Shown: positions 1-10,747 of the stretch, in pieces
Position numbering within the stretch: position 1 is the first letter of the stretch
How the letters are laid out: each line of letters starts with the position of its first letter
Source of the DNA: Phallusia mammillata
Taxonomy: Eukaryota > Chordata > Ascidiacea > Phlebobranchia > Ascidiidae
Assembly: GCA_003260075.1 (NCBI GenBank)
Contig: QLIY01000227.1
Coordinates: 62,001 to 126,000, forward strand
Direction: 5' to 3'
DNA length: 64,000 nt
Translations under genes and position numbers: made by a program
Notes under the pieces: generated by a model
Database searches by the model: none
Seen by the model: only the letters and a program-made list of their open reading frames with translations
What the model was told of the DNA's origin: nothing

Positions 1-56
1 ATAAGAAATTTGTCCTGCAAGATATGTCATTATCCTGATGAAGGCGTCTTGTATAG

Positions 57-194
57 CAGGGGTCGGCAACCTTTTTTGCACTGCGGACCGCTTTTGACAG
101 TGAAATTTTATTGCGGACCGGTCTTCAAAAAACTATAAATATTTAGCAATAAAAACGCTTAAATTAGTTTATCATCCAGGGATACATGGGCAAA

Positions 195-291
<97 letters not shown>

Positions 292-303
292 TGCCGACCA
301 CTG
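57..303 (+). mobile_element. hAT-like MITE with interior replaced by poly-C
   Basis: The terminal inverted repeats are CAGGGGTCGGCAACC and the remnant TGCCGACCACTG. A perfect 8-bp target duplication TTGTATAG flanks it at 49-56 and 304-311. The left 139 bp match the intact copy at 5587-5821. The interior from 196 to 291 is 96 C where the sister copy has about 82 bp of ordinary sequence. It has no coding capacity, so it is non-autonomous. Confidence 0.88.
196..291 (+). repeat. 96-base poly-C tract, probable filled gap
   Basis: This is an uninterrupted run of 96 C inside a hAT-like MITE. The intact sister element has 82 bp of non-repetitive sequence at the same place, so the tract stands in for missing sequence of about the same length. 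The Gly-rich frame read through it on the other strand is not a gene. Confidence 0.85.
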
Positions 304-568
304 TTGTATAGGACGTCGAAACGTCGATTGACTACAATAAAACTGCTGGATGAGTAACACTTGGTTATACATTATGCCTGGCAGCAATAGCCTATTTCAT
401 TGAGACTTGACTTGAAATTGCGACTGACAAGACACTAGCTATTTAGCAAGACTGGGACCTTGGTCGAGTAACGATAAGTAAAGGAAGTTTTATAAAATTT
501 TAGGCAAATATTTTTGTACACAAACGACAAAAAGTTACAGAATGAATATTTCTGGCCCTTTTAACTGG

Positions 569-1228
569 TTACGTTGTTTTTTTACACAACAACATTGCTC
601 TGGTGTGAATATCAGACAAGTTCAAATCAGGCTTGCAACCAGTGATAGAATCAATATATTCCGATATCCTGATCTCCCGAATTATCGAAAATCCTGCTTC
701 ATGGTACATTTTTTGGACATAAATGCTTACAGCTGAACTTACAATGTATTCACATTCATTTTCGCGACCAATGGCCTCAAACAAATCGAACATGTTCATT
801 TTTTTCCACAATCTCTGTCCATGATATGCAGGATGGCCAGTAACCAAGCATAAAACCATAACTTTCTTAGCCCCAAGGTCGGAGAAAACATTACCCTGGA
901 GACAATGTAGAAATCTTTTTCTTGCTTGATGTCTTGGACAGTTCTCTCCCACTATAGTTGGATGCTCACAAATTTTATTCCTCTCTTGAATCTTGGCCAT
1001 TGTTAGTCGGACCATTTTCCCATGGTTGTCAAACACCCCAAGAGAAATATTATCATCGATGATAGTTTTAGCTCTTGCAGTGGAAAACAAAGAGTAAAAT
1101 TGTAAATTTACTTTAAAGATTATTGCTAAAATGGCTCTTGGTGCAAAGTAAGTCTGAATAAACTTGTCAACTTCTGGAAGATCTTCTTCTGTAAGTTTCC
1201 TGCAATTGAAGTCTAAGACAGATTCCAT
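569..1228 (-). CDS. GNAT-family N-acetyltransferase, arylalkylamine NAT-like, single exon
   Basis: The uninterrupted frame of 219 residues starts MESVLDF and ends CKKTT. The N-terminus has the pattern seen in arylalkylamine/dopamine N-acetyltransferase-like GNATs: an EEDLPEVDKF helix, then YFAPRAIL, later SLGVFDNHGKMV for the first beta strands. The acetyl-CoA region reads KVMVLCLVTGHPAYHGQRLWKKM, where the usual Q/RxxGxG/A loop is degenerate (YHGQRL). The C-terminal strand reads YEAGF-like (MYHEAGFSIIREI). The family transfers acetyl from acetyl-CoA to an amine; the substrate cannot be read here. A 3' splice acceptor (tttcag) lies 22 nt upstream of the ATG, so the 5' UTR begins at an intron or trans-splice site. 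The family call is reasonable; the subfamily is inference. Confidence 0.72.
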   Translation of the reverse strand: MESVLDFNCRKLTEEDLPEVDKFIQTYFAPRAILAIIFKVNLQFYSLFSTARAKTIIDDNISLGVFDNHGKMVRLTMAKIQERNKICEHPTIVGENCPRHQARKRFLHCLQGNVFSDLGAKKVMVLCLVTGHPAYHGQRLWKKMNMFDLFEAIGRENECEYIVSSAVSIYVQKMYHEAGFSIIREIRISEYIDSITGCKPDLNLSDIHTRAMLLCKKTT

Positions 1229-2127
1229 TTTGCTCGTTGCTTATGATGACCTGAAACAAATTTATTCAATATCAGGTGGAAAAAAAACATTTTTGGAATT
1301 TCGCATTATGGTGTTTAAAATTATTTAGACCAAGTTACTAAGTATTTTTCAATAATACGCCTAATATAAAGCACTCGCTCACAACTATAAAAAGAAAAAT
1401 ACAGGTAAAATCAACTAAAACTAATCCTTGCACATAGAAACAAATTTTAAGTTATACAACATTAGCTTTTTTATTTTTGACTGTGCTTGCGTAAGCTTTA
1501 TATACATGCGGCTATTCATTTTTCGTAACACATAGACTTGGTGTAAACTGTACACTTTTTCTTTCTCTGGCACCTATTAGTATCAAGCTTGCATGTTTTG
1601 TTTGCAGGTCGCTAAGTGGTACTCTTTTTGTCAAGTATAGAAGCGCCAATGTCGAGCTCAGTGCAACCCTCTTATACTCACAATGTTGTCGGGACTATAG
1701 GTACATAAAATAACTATTTCTTTTGGTGCTTTTGCTTTGCGTTAAGTTAAAATTCCCAGCCGAAAGTACAAGACCGAATCCCGACCCGAACCCAAAGTAC
1801 AAGCCCGAAACCCGAATCGTTTTTGAGAAGCTCGTTTACTTTAAAGCAGGGGTGTGCAACCTTTGTTACTGTGGGGCCAAATACAATAGCCAAAATTAGA
1901 TCGCTGGCTACACCTGTGTATAACACAAGGTGATTTTACTTTGTTGCTTACCAAACGTGCTACAAATAACTTCAAATAAAATTTGCATTTGATTCTAGCC
2001 ACATATTGCCTGGTCGCAGAAGCATAACATCAGGCGCATTAATTTGCTCAAAAATATATAGTAGATAGACTCGTTTGTCTGTACATTTGAAATCCAAGCG
2101 TCTCTGCGGGTCGCACAACCTTTAATC

Positions 2128-2128
<1 letters not shown>

Positions 2129-2188
<60 letters not shown>
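2129..2188 (+). repeat. 60-base poly-C tract, probable filled gap
   Basis: A run of 60 C within the hAT-like element. It is followed immediately by a block that duplicates sequence found 358 bp downstream, as if a contig had been placed out of order between two gaps. Confidence 0.8.
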
Positions 2189-2340
2189 ACAGAGTGTAAA
2201 GTCAGGCCCGAATCAAGCCCGTTTTTTTGAAGAAACGTAAGCCCGAACCCGGTCCAAACCCAAAACCCTGCCCAAAAAGCCCGGCCCGATTTACTATGAA
2301 ACACTATTCACCACATATAGGCTAACTTGAGGTGCGCAGA

Positions 2341-2341
<1 letters not shown>

Positions 2342-2384
<43 letters not shown>
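2342..2384 (+). repeat. 43-base poly-C tract, probable filled gap
   Basis: A run of 43 C closing the misplaced block 2189-2341. Downstream sequence returns to the right end of the hAT-like element. Confidence 0.8.
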
Positions 2385-2385
<1 letters not shown>

Positions 2386-3087
2386 CCGCATTTGGCCCGC
2401 AAGCCGCAGGTTGCCCACCCCTGTTTTGAAGCCTCAGAAAAGACCAAGACAACAAACGCAATGGACAATAATAGACAAAGGGTCCTGAACAAGGCGTTTT
2501 AGGGCTGTTTGACATTAGGTCAGGTATAGCAAAGAAAATACTGACACAGAGTGTAAAGTCAGGCCCGAATCAGGCCCGTTTTTTTGAAGAAAGGTAAGCC
2601 CGAACCCGGTCCAAACCCAAAACCCTGCCCAAAAAGCCCGGCCCGATTTACTATGAAACACTATTCACCCCATGTAGGCTAACTTGAGGTGCGCAGATTT
2701 TGTCAAAACGAAAACGAACCATTTAAGGAGCCAAGTTTATTTTTTTATACGTTTGGAACGCCCTTCCTCTAATGGTATCTACATACAACTTGTTTTTTTG
2801 GTGAGACGTTTGTTTTTTTAAATGTTTTACAACGTTCCTGCTCTGGTATTGTTAAAAAATATTTAAATGCAAGTTTGACTTTTATTGCACGATATTGGTC
2901 AAGCGGGAGATTAATAGCATGAAAAAACAACAAAGCAAGTTTGGCACTTAACTGACATCATATACTCGTTAAACGCTTAAAAATCGACAAAAAGGCATCT
3001 TGGTTGTGAAAAAATGCCTGTTTTGTCTACACATATGACAATAATAATTTATCTAATCGTATTCAGTTTTACTGACATTTTTAACGA

Positions 3088-6000
3088 TTAGTGGAAACAA
3101 TCGTAGAATTTCATGTTTGATTCAGCTCCATTTGCATTTATTGCACGGCGCCACAATTCCATCACACGTTCGGGTTTTCCCCTTGCATGGCAAAACAACT
3201 TATTGGTCTGAGAGGTTCGGGTTATTTTCAATCCACTCTTGATTCGTAAAATACCAGTAACGTACACGTCGTCCAAGTAAATCTACAACGGTCAATAAGT
3301 TTTCAAAAATATTTCCACATTATCGGATAAGAAATGTTTTTTTTTAGTTGTAGGCGTTTTGACAAGTTGGGGCACAACGAATTTGAGCGGTTATAATTTT
3401 TTCCCCCCCCCCTCTTGATTCGTAAAATACCAGTAACGTACACGTCGTCCAAGTAAATCTGCAACGGTCAATAAGTTTCAAAAATACTTCCACATTATCG
3501 AATAAGAAATGTTTTTTTTTAATTGTAGGAGTTTTGACAAGTTGGGGCACAACGAATTTGAGCGATTATAATTTTTCGCAACGTGTGCAGCGCAGTGTTT
3601 AAAATCGTATAGAGTTGGGGTTAAAGTCGGTTAAGGCTGTTTTTGCAATTGTCCTGCTACGATCACAAAGAAACTAAAACTCAACTTAACAAATTTCAAA
3701 TCGAGAATACAGGCCAAAAATTGACATATGTTTGTTGAAAGTTAACTGGAATCTATTCACCTGTGGAGTAACTTGAGAAACTTGCAGCAAATCGCTAATG
3801 ACATCCCGAGAAGCAATCCAACAACCACCGAAGCAAAATTCGGGCCACTTTCGGAACGGGTAAAGCTCTTTGGGCACCCCATACTTACCGCTACGCTCCA
3901 CTGAAGCGTGTCTTACAGGTTGGCATAACAACAGGCGACTGGGAGGAAGTACTGCCATAAAAATCATAGGCTGACTGTGAGTATTTTAGGTAGAGCTACT
4001 AACACAAGTACAGAAACGTTTGGTAAACACCAATAGATGGCGTAAAGAGCGCAGTTATTTAAATTAACAGTGAGACTGGGTTAGAGTAAGGAACTAAATT
4101 CAACGTTAAGAACTAAGTTTTTTAGATTAATTTTATTGTTATGAAACCTCATCCCAACCCTAATAGTCCTGCCCGTCAGTATTTTTTCACAAATTGCATT
4201 TCAAATATTCGCAATAGCTCTTTGCGCCACTTAACGGTATCAAGCAAACTTGTCTGGTGTTAGCTTTTCCATATACTATTAAGAAAATACTTACGTTCAT
4301 AGTGTTTATATTTTGGGGCTGTCCATTCTGAGTACCCCCCCCCCCGCCACTTAACGGTATCAAGCAAACTTGTCTGGTGTTAGCTTTTCCATACTATTAA
4401 GAAAACACTTACGTTCATAGTGTTTATATTTTGGGGCTGTCCATTCTGAGTATAATGTTGCCGAGAAAAATAACATGTTTATGACCCGACAAGGGGACTT
4501 TTTGAATATTTACGTACGTTGATGCAGAATATCGTTCAACAATCTTCGAAGAGACACAAACATATCGTCGTCACACTTTACTACGTACGCCGCACGGGGG
4601 CAGTGTTGAGCAGCCCACTTTAATCCCATCAGTGCTTTCAGTGTGATATTTCTGTACATAAACAGATGTTGTAAAGCAGTGGTTCTCAAACTTTTTTGAC
4701 CGCGACCCAAATCTGAGTTTTATGAACATCTCACGACCCAAGCCTCAAACATCAAAAAATGTAACAATTTCGAGGCCACTTTGTCGCCGCATATGAGTCT
4801 GCCCATTTCAAAATGGCTGCAGGTTTAACGAGTTCGATTCGACAATACTACATAACACAACACATATTGTGGCTTTGCAGCACCATGATCATTGATAGAA
4901 GTGAACCCCAAATCTAAAAATGTTTCTGTGTACGAATACTTACTCATCCTCAAACGCTAACTGGTACATCTCCGCGTTCAGTTTTGCATGATTAACTTTT
5001 ATTTCCCGTTCTATGACGTAACAATCGCCATGTGCGTAACAGCAAAAATCAGAACGCTATTGTTAGTATGTTGCAATGATTAGTTCATTTCACTGTGCAA
5101 CGTGGTCGAGTGAGGGGACTTTACTACTACAACATTAAGTAAATTCGTTTGTGTTTACTTAATGCAGTAATAGTTCGTTTGGACAGAATTGAACCACCAT
5201 AGCGCGACCCATTTTTTGACCCTGCGCGACCCATGTTTGGGTCGCGACCCATACTTTGAGAACCACTGTTGTAAAGCATACAACAAACCACGATCGTAAG
5301 TTTGGTTTCGTTAAAACTTAACCGACCCACGGTCTTCAGGTAAAATATACATGTTCAAAAAATATGTCTGGTTTTGCATTTATCTACTGATTACATCTGA
5401 TCCAAAATTGCATGTTTTCAGTAGGTGTCTTACCTGTAAGTTTCATGGAAATCTTCTTGTAAAATATCGCCATGTATTTTAATCTCTTCTGCCAGTTTTG
5501 TTTGAGTGGTTTCATTATGGGGATTTCCCAGAAGAAAGACGACCTAAATTTTGCCAAAAAAGTGTTAAATGTAGTACAATTTAGTACAGGGGTCGGCAAC
5601 CTTTTTTGCACTGCGGACCGCTTTTGACAGTGAAATTTTATCGCGGACCGGTCTTCAAAAAACTACAAATATTTAGCAATAAATACGCTTTAATTAGTCT
5701 ATGATCCCCGGGATACATGGTCAAAATGTATTATAGCATTTAACCTGAAAAATTATACGGCCCGGTAACGAACTCCTCGCGGACCGGTACCGGGCCGCGG
5801 ACCGGCGGTTGCCGACCACTGATTTAGTAGATGGTTGGTTTTCGACCTAGTTTATGTCGAAGCCTGCTTTAAAATGTGGCAACATGTAGTTTAGCGTTCA
5901 TAGTTCAATTTAGTGATCTAAAACCCAAATGCGAGCAGACCCATATTTAGCTAAACTTTTGTGGGAGTTGCAAAGAGCTGAATTATTAATTTAGCATGGG

Positions 6001-7755
6001 TAGGGTTGCTTTTGTTTTGTTTTACTGATTTCAAATGACAATACATTACCAAACCATAACCAAACAGCCTTAACCATCAGAAATTCAAATAGGTTTTAGT
6101 GCTCTTTTCTCCACCTAACTAAAATGCTTATAACTGTGAGTCAATACTTTTCCACCATACATAATTAGCTTCAGTAAAACCCCATTTACCTTTGAAAGCA
6201 GTTTTCCCGACGATGCCCATGTTTCTCTGATCACCCGACGATGTTCAAAGTGTGACGCGCTGCTGTGGACCAAGACTAATATCAGAAGAGGGGGTTTCCG
6301 CGTTTTACCGGATACTTTTCCCAAACTGGTTCCATATCTAGCAAAAAGTAAAACACATTTTTAATATTTTTTTTCCCGGTCCTGGTTGTTTTATGTTAGG
6401 ACTTTAACAGGTTAAATCAGAGTTGTTGTTGGATTCGGGCCAGGCTTTTCCGGTTCAGGTCTAACTTATTCTTTTGTAAAACATATACTACCTAGTTGCT
6501 GGATAGAACGATAATGCCCATAGCCCTTGAACGTCTTGTTTAGGCCATTGCCTATTATTGTCCACTGTGTAAGTCTCCGGGCTTATACTTTCGGGTTTGA
6601 GCCGGGTTATGGCGTCGGATTTTGGTTCAGGATCGAATTGGGGACTCGCTTACAACTCTGTGTAAAGGTTTATTTCAGGCAAATTTTGCACTGCAAGATA
6701 GAAAAAAAGCTTTGAATATTTTTTTGATAAATACTAAACGTAAGAGCCTGTGTAGCTCAGTTGGTAGAGCGCGAGTCCCGGAAAGACTCATGTCGTGGGT
6801 TCGAATCCCACCCCAGGCTAGACTTTTCTAGCCTGTTCCTTGCCATGTGGGAATGCTTGGAAGACCAGCTGATTTGGTATACGCCTTTAATAGGCCTGGC
6901 GTACTATGGTAAGTGGATAAATGCCTTACTTTATCGTTTCAGATGATAGTTCGCATGAGTCTTTGAGGTTCGGTTGAACAATGTACCGAAAATTATGTTG
7001 AAGAACTGTTGAATTTTGAAGATACTCGTTGGGAAGTTGCAGCAGTTCGTTTTCGATATTAGTATCCTAATAAAGCAAACCGTTACATTGTTGTTTTTTA
7101 ACTTTCCAACGTACTGGCAAATTAACTTCTAACTTCTGTGGCATTTATAACTAAAACTTCTTATCTTTAAATTATGTAACTTTTGATGATACAAGTTCCA
7201 GACACTTTTTTCGTCTGGTTTAATCCAGTTTTGTTGTAACTTAGTTTTCTCAGGTTGGGAAATTTAGCATGAGAAAATACTTTACTTACCTCAGGCTCAA
7301 TGGCAACGATCTCTTTGATTTTAATTCGTCCGTTACCCCCCCCCCCCAACTTTCCAACGTACTGGCAAATTAACTTCTAACTTCTGTGGCATTTAAGCTT
7401 ATAACTAAAACTTCTTATCTTTAAATTATGTATACTTTTACCCCCCCCCCCCTGTCCCTAGTCTGCAATCATTAAAAAATAAAGATTTACACAATAATTT
7501 TTACATACCCCCCCCCCATAAACAAAGTTAGATTCACTTGTGATGATTAAGCCGCCCAAACGATCTTATTCTGCTATAGCCTAGACCCCATCGGGTTGAA
7601 AGATTAACTTTTCCCCCCCCCCTAAAACATGCCATCTTTAATACAGTGACTTACTGTTTTAACGTTGAAAGAGCAAACACAGACCAAATAGCTAAAAATG
7701 CGAAGAAAATAAACCGTACATTCCACCAGGTGGGAGCAGAGAGAACAGTGACCAT
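3088..7755 (-). CDS. beta-1,3-galactosyltransferase-type GT31 enzyme, seven exons
   Basis: Exons read on the minus strand: 7755-7655, about 7335-7291 (5' edge lost), 6337-6190, 5543-5434, 4651-4514, 3974-3761 and 3282-3088 (stop). Phases match at every junction I could test. Exon 1 gives a type II signal anchor (MVTVLSAPTWW, then NVRFIFFAFLAIWSVFAL). Family landmarks follow in order: LLILVLVHSS...RRVIRETW, VVFLLGNP, LQEDFHETYRNITLKALMGLKW, the metal-binding DDD in VVKCDDDMF, FRKWPEFCFGG, and LDDVYVTGIL near the C-terminus. GT31 enzymes act in the Golgi lumen and transfer a sugar, usually galactose, from UDP-sugar in beta-1,3 linkage. The acceptor cannot be inferred. Length of about 315 residues fits. 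The stem exon abuts a poly-C tract at 7336, so its acceptor is missing. Exon 7 is partly repeated at 3412-3470, probably haplotype overlap. Confidence 0.85.
3236..3578 (+). repeat. Direct duplication joined by 10 C (3403-3412)
   Basis: Copy 3236-3402 and copy 3412-3578 differ by scattered SNPs and one-base indels. The unit contains the start of the last galactosyltransferase exon and its acceptor. This looks like two allelic contigs placed end to end. Confidence 0.8.
4225..4453 (+). repeat. Direct duplication joined by 11 C (4335-4345)
   Basis: Copies 4225-4334 and 4345-4453 lie in a galactosyltransferase intron and are nearly identical. The second lacks a two-base AT present in the first. 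Confidence 0.8.
4677..5268 (+). mobile_element. 592-bp hAT-like element in galactosyltransferase intron
   Basis: The termini are CAGTGGTTCTCAAACTTTTT and TTTGAGAACCACTG. A perfect 8-bp target duplication TTGTAAAG occupies 4669-4676 and 5269-5276. Near the right end are two further GGGTCGCGACCC-type palindromes. No transposase frame is visible, so it is non-autonomous. It lies just upstream (in gene sense) of the exon starting at 4651. Confidence 0.9.
5587..5821 (+). mobile_element. Intact 235-bp hAT-like MITE
   Basis: The ends are CAGGGGTCGGCAACC and GGTTGCCGACCACTG, near-perfect inverted repeats. A perfect 8-bp target duplication ATTTAGTA is at 5579-5586 and 5822-5829. Internal sequence has CGGACCGG motifs in inverted arrangement. 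It is the reference copy for the damaged element at 57-303 and for the reverse copy at 20425-20638. Confidence 0.92.
6405..6720 (-). repeat. Reverse-strand GCCCG-rich repeat copy
   Basis: Read on the minus strand it contains AACCCGGCTCAAACCCG and related strings resembling the repeat at 1745-1835 and 26660-26925. It lies in the intron between the stem exon and the first catalytic exon of the galactosyltransferase gene. Confidence 0.45.
6746..6819 (+). tRNA. tRNA-like Pol III unit, anticodon arm irregular
   Basis: The sequence folds with a 7-bp acceptor stem (one T-C mismatch), a GCTC/GAGC D stem and a perfect GTGGG/CCCAC T stem. Box A TAGCTCAGTTGG and box B GGTTCGAATCC match the Pol III consensus exactly, and TTTT follows at 6824-6827. 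The body resembles tRNA-Lys. The anticodon arm pairs only as GAGTC/GACTC with loop CCGGAAA. That leaves two unpaired bases after the D stem, C instead of U33, and a nominal GGA anticodon (Ser) without the long variable arm of tRNA-Ser. It may be a divergent tRNA, a tRNA pseudogene or the head of a SINE. Confidence 0.55.
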
Positions 7756-8100
7756 TGGTTCATGAAGATATTGCCCAAGAAAGGCTTGTTACAAATATTA
7801 GCTTCTCACGCTAGCTGTATTTCAACACCACTCTCGAACTAAGTTCTTGGTCCATCTATGCAACATAACAAAAAAATCGCACGAATTAGCTTTCTGGTAG
7901 ATAACCCCCCCCCCTATTTCAACACCACTCTCGAACTAAGTTCTTGGTCCATCTATGCAACAAAACAAAAAAATCGCACGAATTAACTTTCTGGTATGCC
8001 CCCCCCCCCATAAACAAAGTTAGATTCACTTGTGATGATTAAGCCGCCCAAACGATCGTATTCTGCTATAGGCCCCATCGGGTTGTAAGATTAACTTTAC
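7098..8100 (+). repeat. Mosaic of overlapping contigs joined by seven C tracts
   Basis: C tracts start at 7336, 7441, 7508, 7613, 7905 and 7999, and another follows outside at 8927. Paired copies are 7098-7180 with 7348-7438, 7518-7612 with 8010-8099, and 7823-7904 with 7915-7998. The order of pieces is interleaved rather than simply tandem, as expected if short haplotype contigs were laid side by side. The first two exons of the galactosyltransferase gene lie in this mosaic. Confidence 0.7.
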
Positions 8101-10747
8101 TTGAAAACAGATGACTGATTTTCTCTTTACGTTTGCTTAGGTTGCGGTAATTATAATTTTTGACTTTTGTAACTAGCAGCTTCGTTCCATTAAGCTTCAT
8201 GCCACACAATAAAAGGCTTTAAACTTATATCACGTATACTTATGATGGAACAACACAGTAGGCCTATAGTCAATATTTAATGAAACATTTTGCAAGTACT
8301 AACTTACATGCACTAATAAATCAAACCCATACTAATTCGTTTGCAAAAATAAACTTTTTCAATATTTCTACTCTTTTAACTGACTAGTGGGCGACATTTT
8401 TCCTTAAAGCTGATGTCATTCCCTCAAAAAAATAAAGCTATCGAAACTCGTCACCTTTTCTTTTCTACGCTTACCAATAACCGAAAGTTAACAGTAACCG
8501 GTTGGCACGAACTTGGTTATAAGCCTCGTCGTTTTATTGTACGTGTCGCCCTGGGCTACTTTGTTCTGCGCACGAGCGACTTTTAATTGTGACCATTTAC
8601 ATTCGACACACAGGTCGAAACAACGGATCTCTCTTGACTACACGAACCGGTTTAGCGTTATTCAAAAATTCCCCCCTATTCATGAACAGGTCAAGTTTCA
8701 AAAAAATGTTTTTGCAACAATGGGGAAATCTTAGGAAGATACATTGTTCAAATAATATAAATTTACAATGAATAAATTCTGTTTGCAACAAATATTCTTC
8801 TTCAAAAAGAAATCTTAATTGTTTTACAAGATATTTGAGGTGACACATGTTTTTTCTTTGTTTTTTTTTATAGTAACAGTAATTTTGATCGCATTTATTG
8901 GGGGTATAAAATTAACCGCTAAATGACCCCCCCCCCCAAATATTCTTCTTCAAAAAGAAATCTTAATTGTTTTACAAGATATTTAAGGTGACACATGTTT
9001 TTTCTTTGTTTTTTTTTGTAGTAACAGTAATTTTGATCGCATTTATTGGGGTATAAAATTAACCGCTAGATGGCAGTAGCACACAACATGATTTTGTGCG
9101 AATACCTACCAAAATTTTAATTTTGCACACTTTCCTTGTTTTTACTTGCATTTAAAATACAGCGGTAGATGATAAATTCGGAACAGATTTGCCTTATAAG
9201 CTTATGTTGAAATTCACAGGTTTCGGTTTAAATTCGGTTTCGCTTGGGCATGTACAAATTAGTTTCTTGTTTAATTACATTTCCAAGTCTTTAAATAACT
9301 CTGAATTATTACGTCATAGTCACAATGTATCTGTGTTTCGTGTTCGGTGTGTTCATTACAGTGAAACATTTGTGGTTGTGAATGAATATGAGACTGTATT
9401 CGTGTTCACTGTTCATTTGTCATTTGGTATCATTGCGACTTGTGTAAACTAGACCGAGTTGTTTAAACAACTTGGAATTGTTTTTTGCCAAGATATTGAA
9501 AATGTTATGAAGTTGTTTTTTTCATCAGTTTTACTCCTTAGTTATGACATCTTTATACTGCCAAAACAGTGCTGAATATAAATGGTTTTTACTATTTTTA
9601 GGATAATCTTGTTTTTGTGGGTTACTGACCAGAATACAGGCCTAACATTCATTGATTCATATATCAAGGCATTTCTCAATTAATATGTCAAAATTGCTGC
9701 TTTGACTTGGAAGTGAAGCCAGATTCTGGTTGAGTCAGAAGTCATTAAGAATAACTTATTAACTTCAGAAATTTCACTTTATTATACCAACATGCAATTA
9801 CTATTTGAAGCAATCTGCACTCTGCAGAGTGTGGCAGCTGCACAGGCTGTTTTTTTTTCTTCTAAATCTTGCACGTGAACTTACTGGTCATACATGCAGG
9901 CATGCAGTACATGTTGGTCCTGACGCCCGAGATCTCGTCAGGAACTGACATGTTCTGCAGACTGGCATTTGAAACTGTCTTCCCTGTTCATGTTGACTTA
10001 GGCATTTTGGTGGTTGCAACTATAACCATTATGATTTGGCACAACAATTTTGCCCCAATCCTGAATCAATTAAAGTCATATGTGTGTCTCAAGTTTTAGT
10101 AACCGGTGTATTAAGTTTAAGACTCCCGACTTATTAGCATGTCTGGAGAAAAAATGGTTTGAGTCATATCAGCACGTTCAGAAAAAAAATACTTTACTTT
10201 TCACTGGTCAAACAACTTTCACTTTGGTTGAAAACAAATATTATAAACTCCAAGATAGAATTTCAAACAGTTTCTTTCAGGCCCACATCCAGTTTTGATG
10301 TCGTAAATTTGTAACGTTAAAAAAATTTTTTCACCTGCCTACTACTGTTAATATATGTAACAATGGTTTTACCATCGATAAGTTGCATAAGTAGGCATAT
10401 CGTGGCATAAAAACCAATCTATGCTAAGTCCCAAAACTGCATTTTCAAAAAAACAGAAAAATAACTTTTTTGCACAAAAACTTCTAGTGAAGGACAGTTG
10501 GGCTAAGGTAACATTGCAAATAGTAAAATAAATGTGTTATCCCACAAATAATGCAGACATGTTGCTGTAATTGCAATTTGATGTGCATTTTTGAACAATA
10601 GTTGCAATTAAGGTAAATTACAGAATTTGCTCTTTAAGTATGACACCCAAATAGTGTACTTTTATATTGTTTTTTGTTCATGTCTCTTCTTTGTGTACTG
10701 ATTTGATAGTGGGTTCTAATAAAAGACATTTATTGTAAAATAAAATC
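8100..10747. other. Intergenic region without recognised genes
   Basis: It contains a duplicated block (8789-8926 and 8938-9075, joined by 11 C at 8927-8937). The rest is AT-rich with only short unconvincing reading frames. Polyadenylation signals AATAAA at 10718-10723 and 10739-10744 suggest that a + strand transcript ends just before the VAMP7-like gene, but I could not identify its coding exons. Confidence 0.5.

Larger units (their letters stand above)
1847..2423 (+). mobile_element. hAT-like element, interior damaged by two poly-C tracts
   Basis: It begins CAGGGGTGTGCAACC and ends GGTTGCCCACCCCTG, good inverted termini of the hAT type. The flanking 8-mers CTTTAAAG and TTTTGAAG agree at 6 of 8 positions, so this is an older insertion. 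Poly-C tracts at 2129-2188 and 2342-2384 bracket a 153-bp block that belongs downstream (copy at 2547-2698). Confidence 0.72.
1745..2700 (+). repeat. GCCCG-rich dispersed repeat interrupted by a hAT-like element
   Basis: Runs of AAGCCCGAAACCCG-type sequence at 1755-1835 and 2475-2700 match a second copy at 26660-26925 and a reverse copy near 6405-6720. Shared blocks include CTTGAACAAGG/TCCTGAACAAGG, TTGACATTAGGTCAGG and ACAGAGTGTAA. The hAT-like element 1847-2423 splits the repeat. No coding frame is seen. The superfamily was not recognised. Confidence 0.6.

Noticed and set aside
172-387. Gly-rich frame over the first poly-C tract
   Set aside because: It exists only because poly-G codes for Gly on the minus strand; the flanks are transposon ends. 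The same applies to frames over tracts at 2129, 2342, 41866, 47014, 51717 and the Pro-rich ones on the + strand.
5127-5330. Frame GRLSFNETKLTIVVCC as a galactosyltransferase exon
   Set aside because: The exon at 5434 ends at Y-R phase 2 and joins exactly to the exon at 4651 (R-NITLKAL), which leaves no room for it; it lies in the intron and runs into the hAT-like element.
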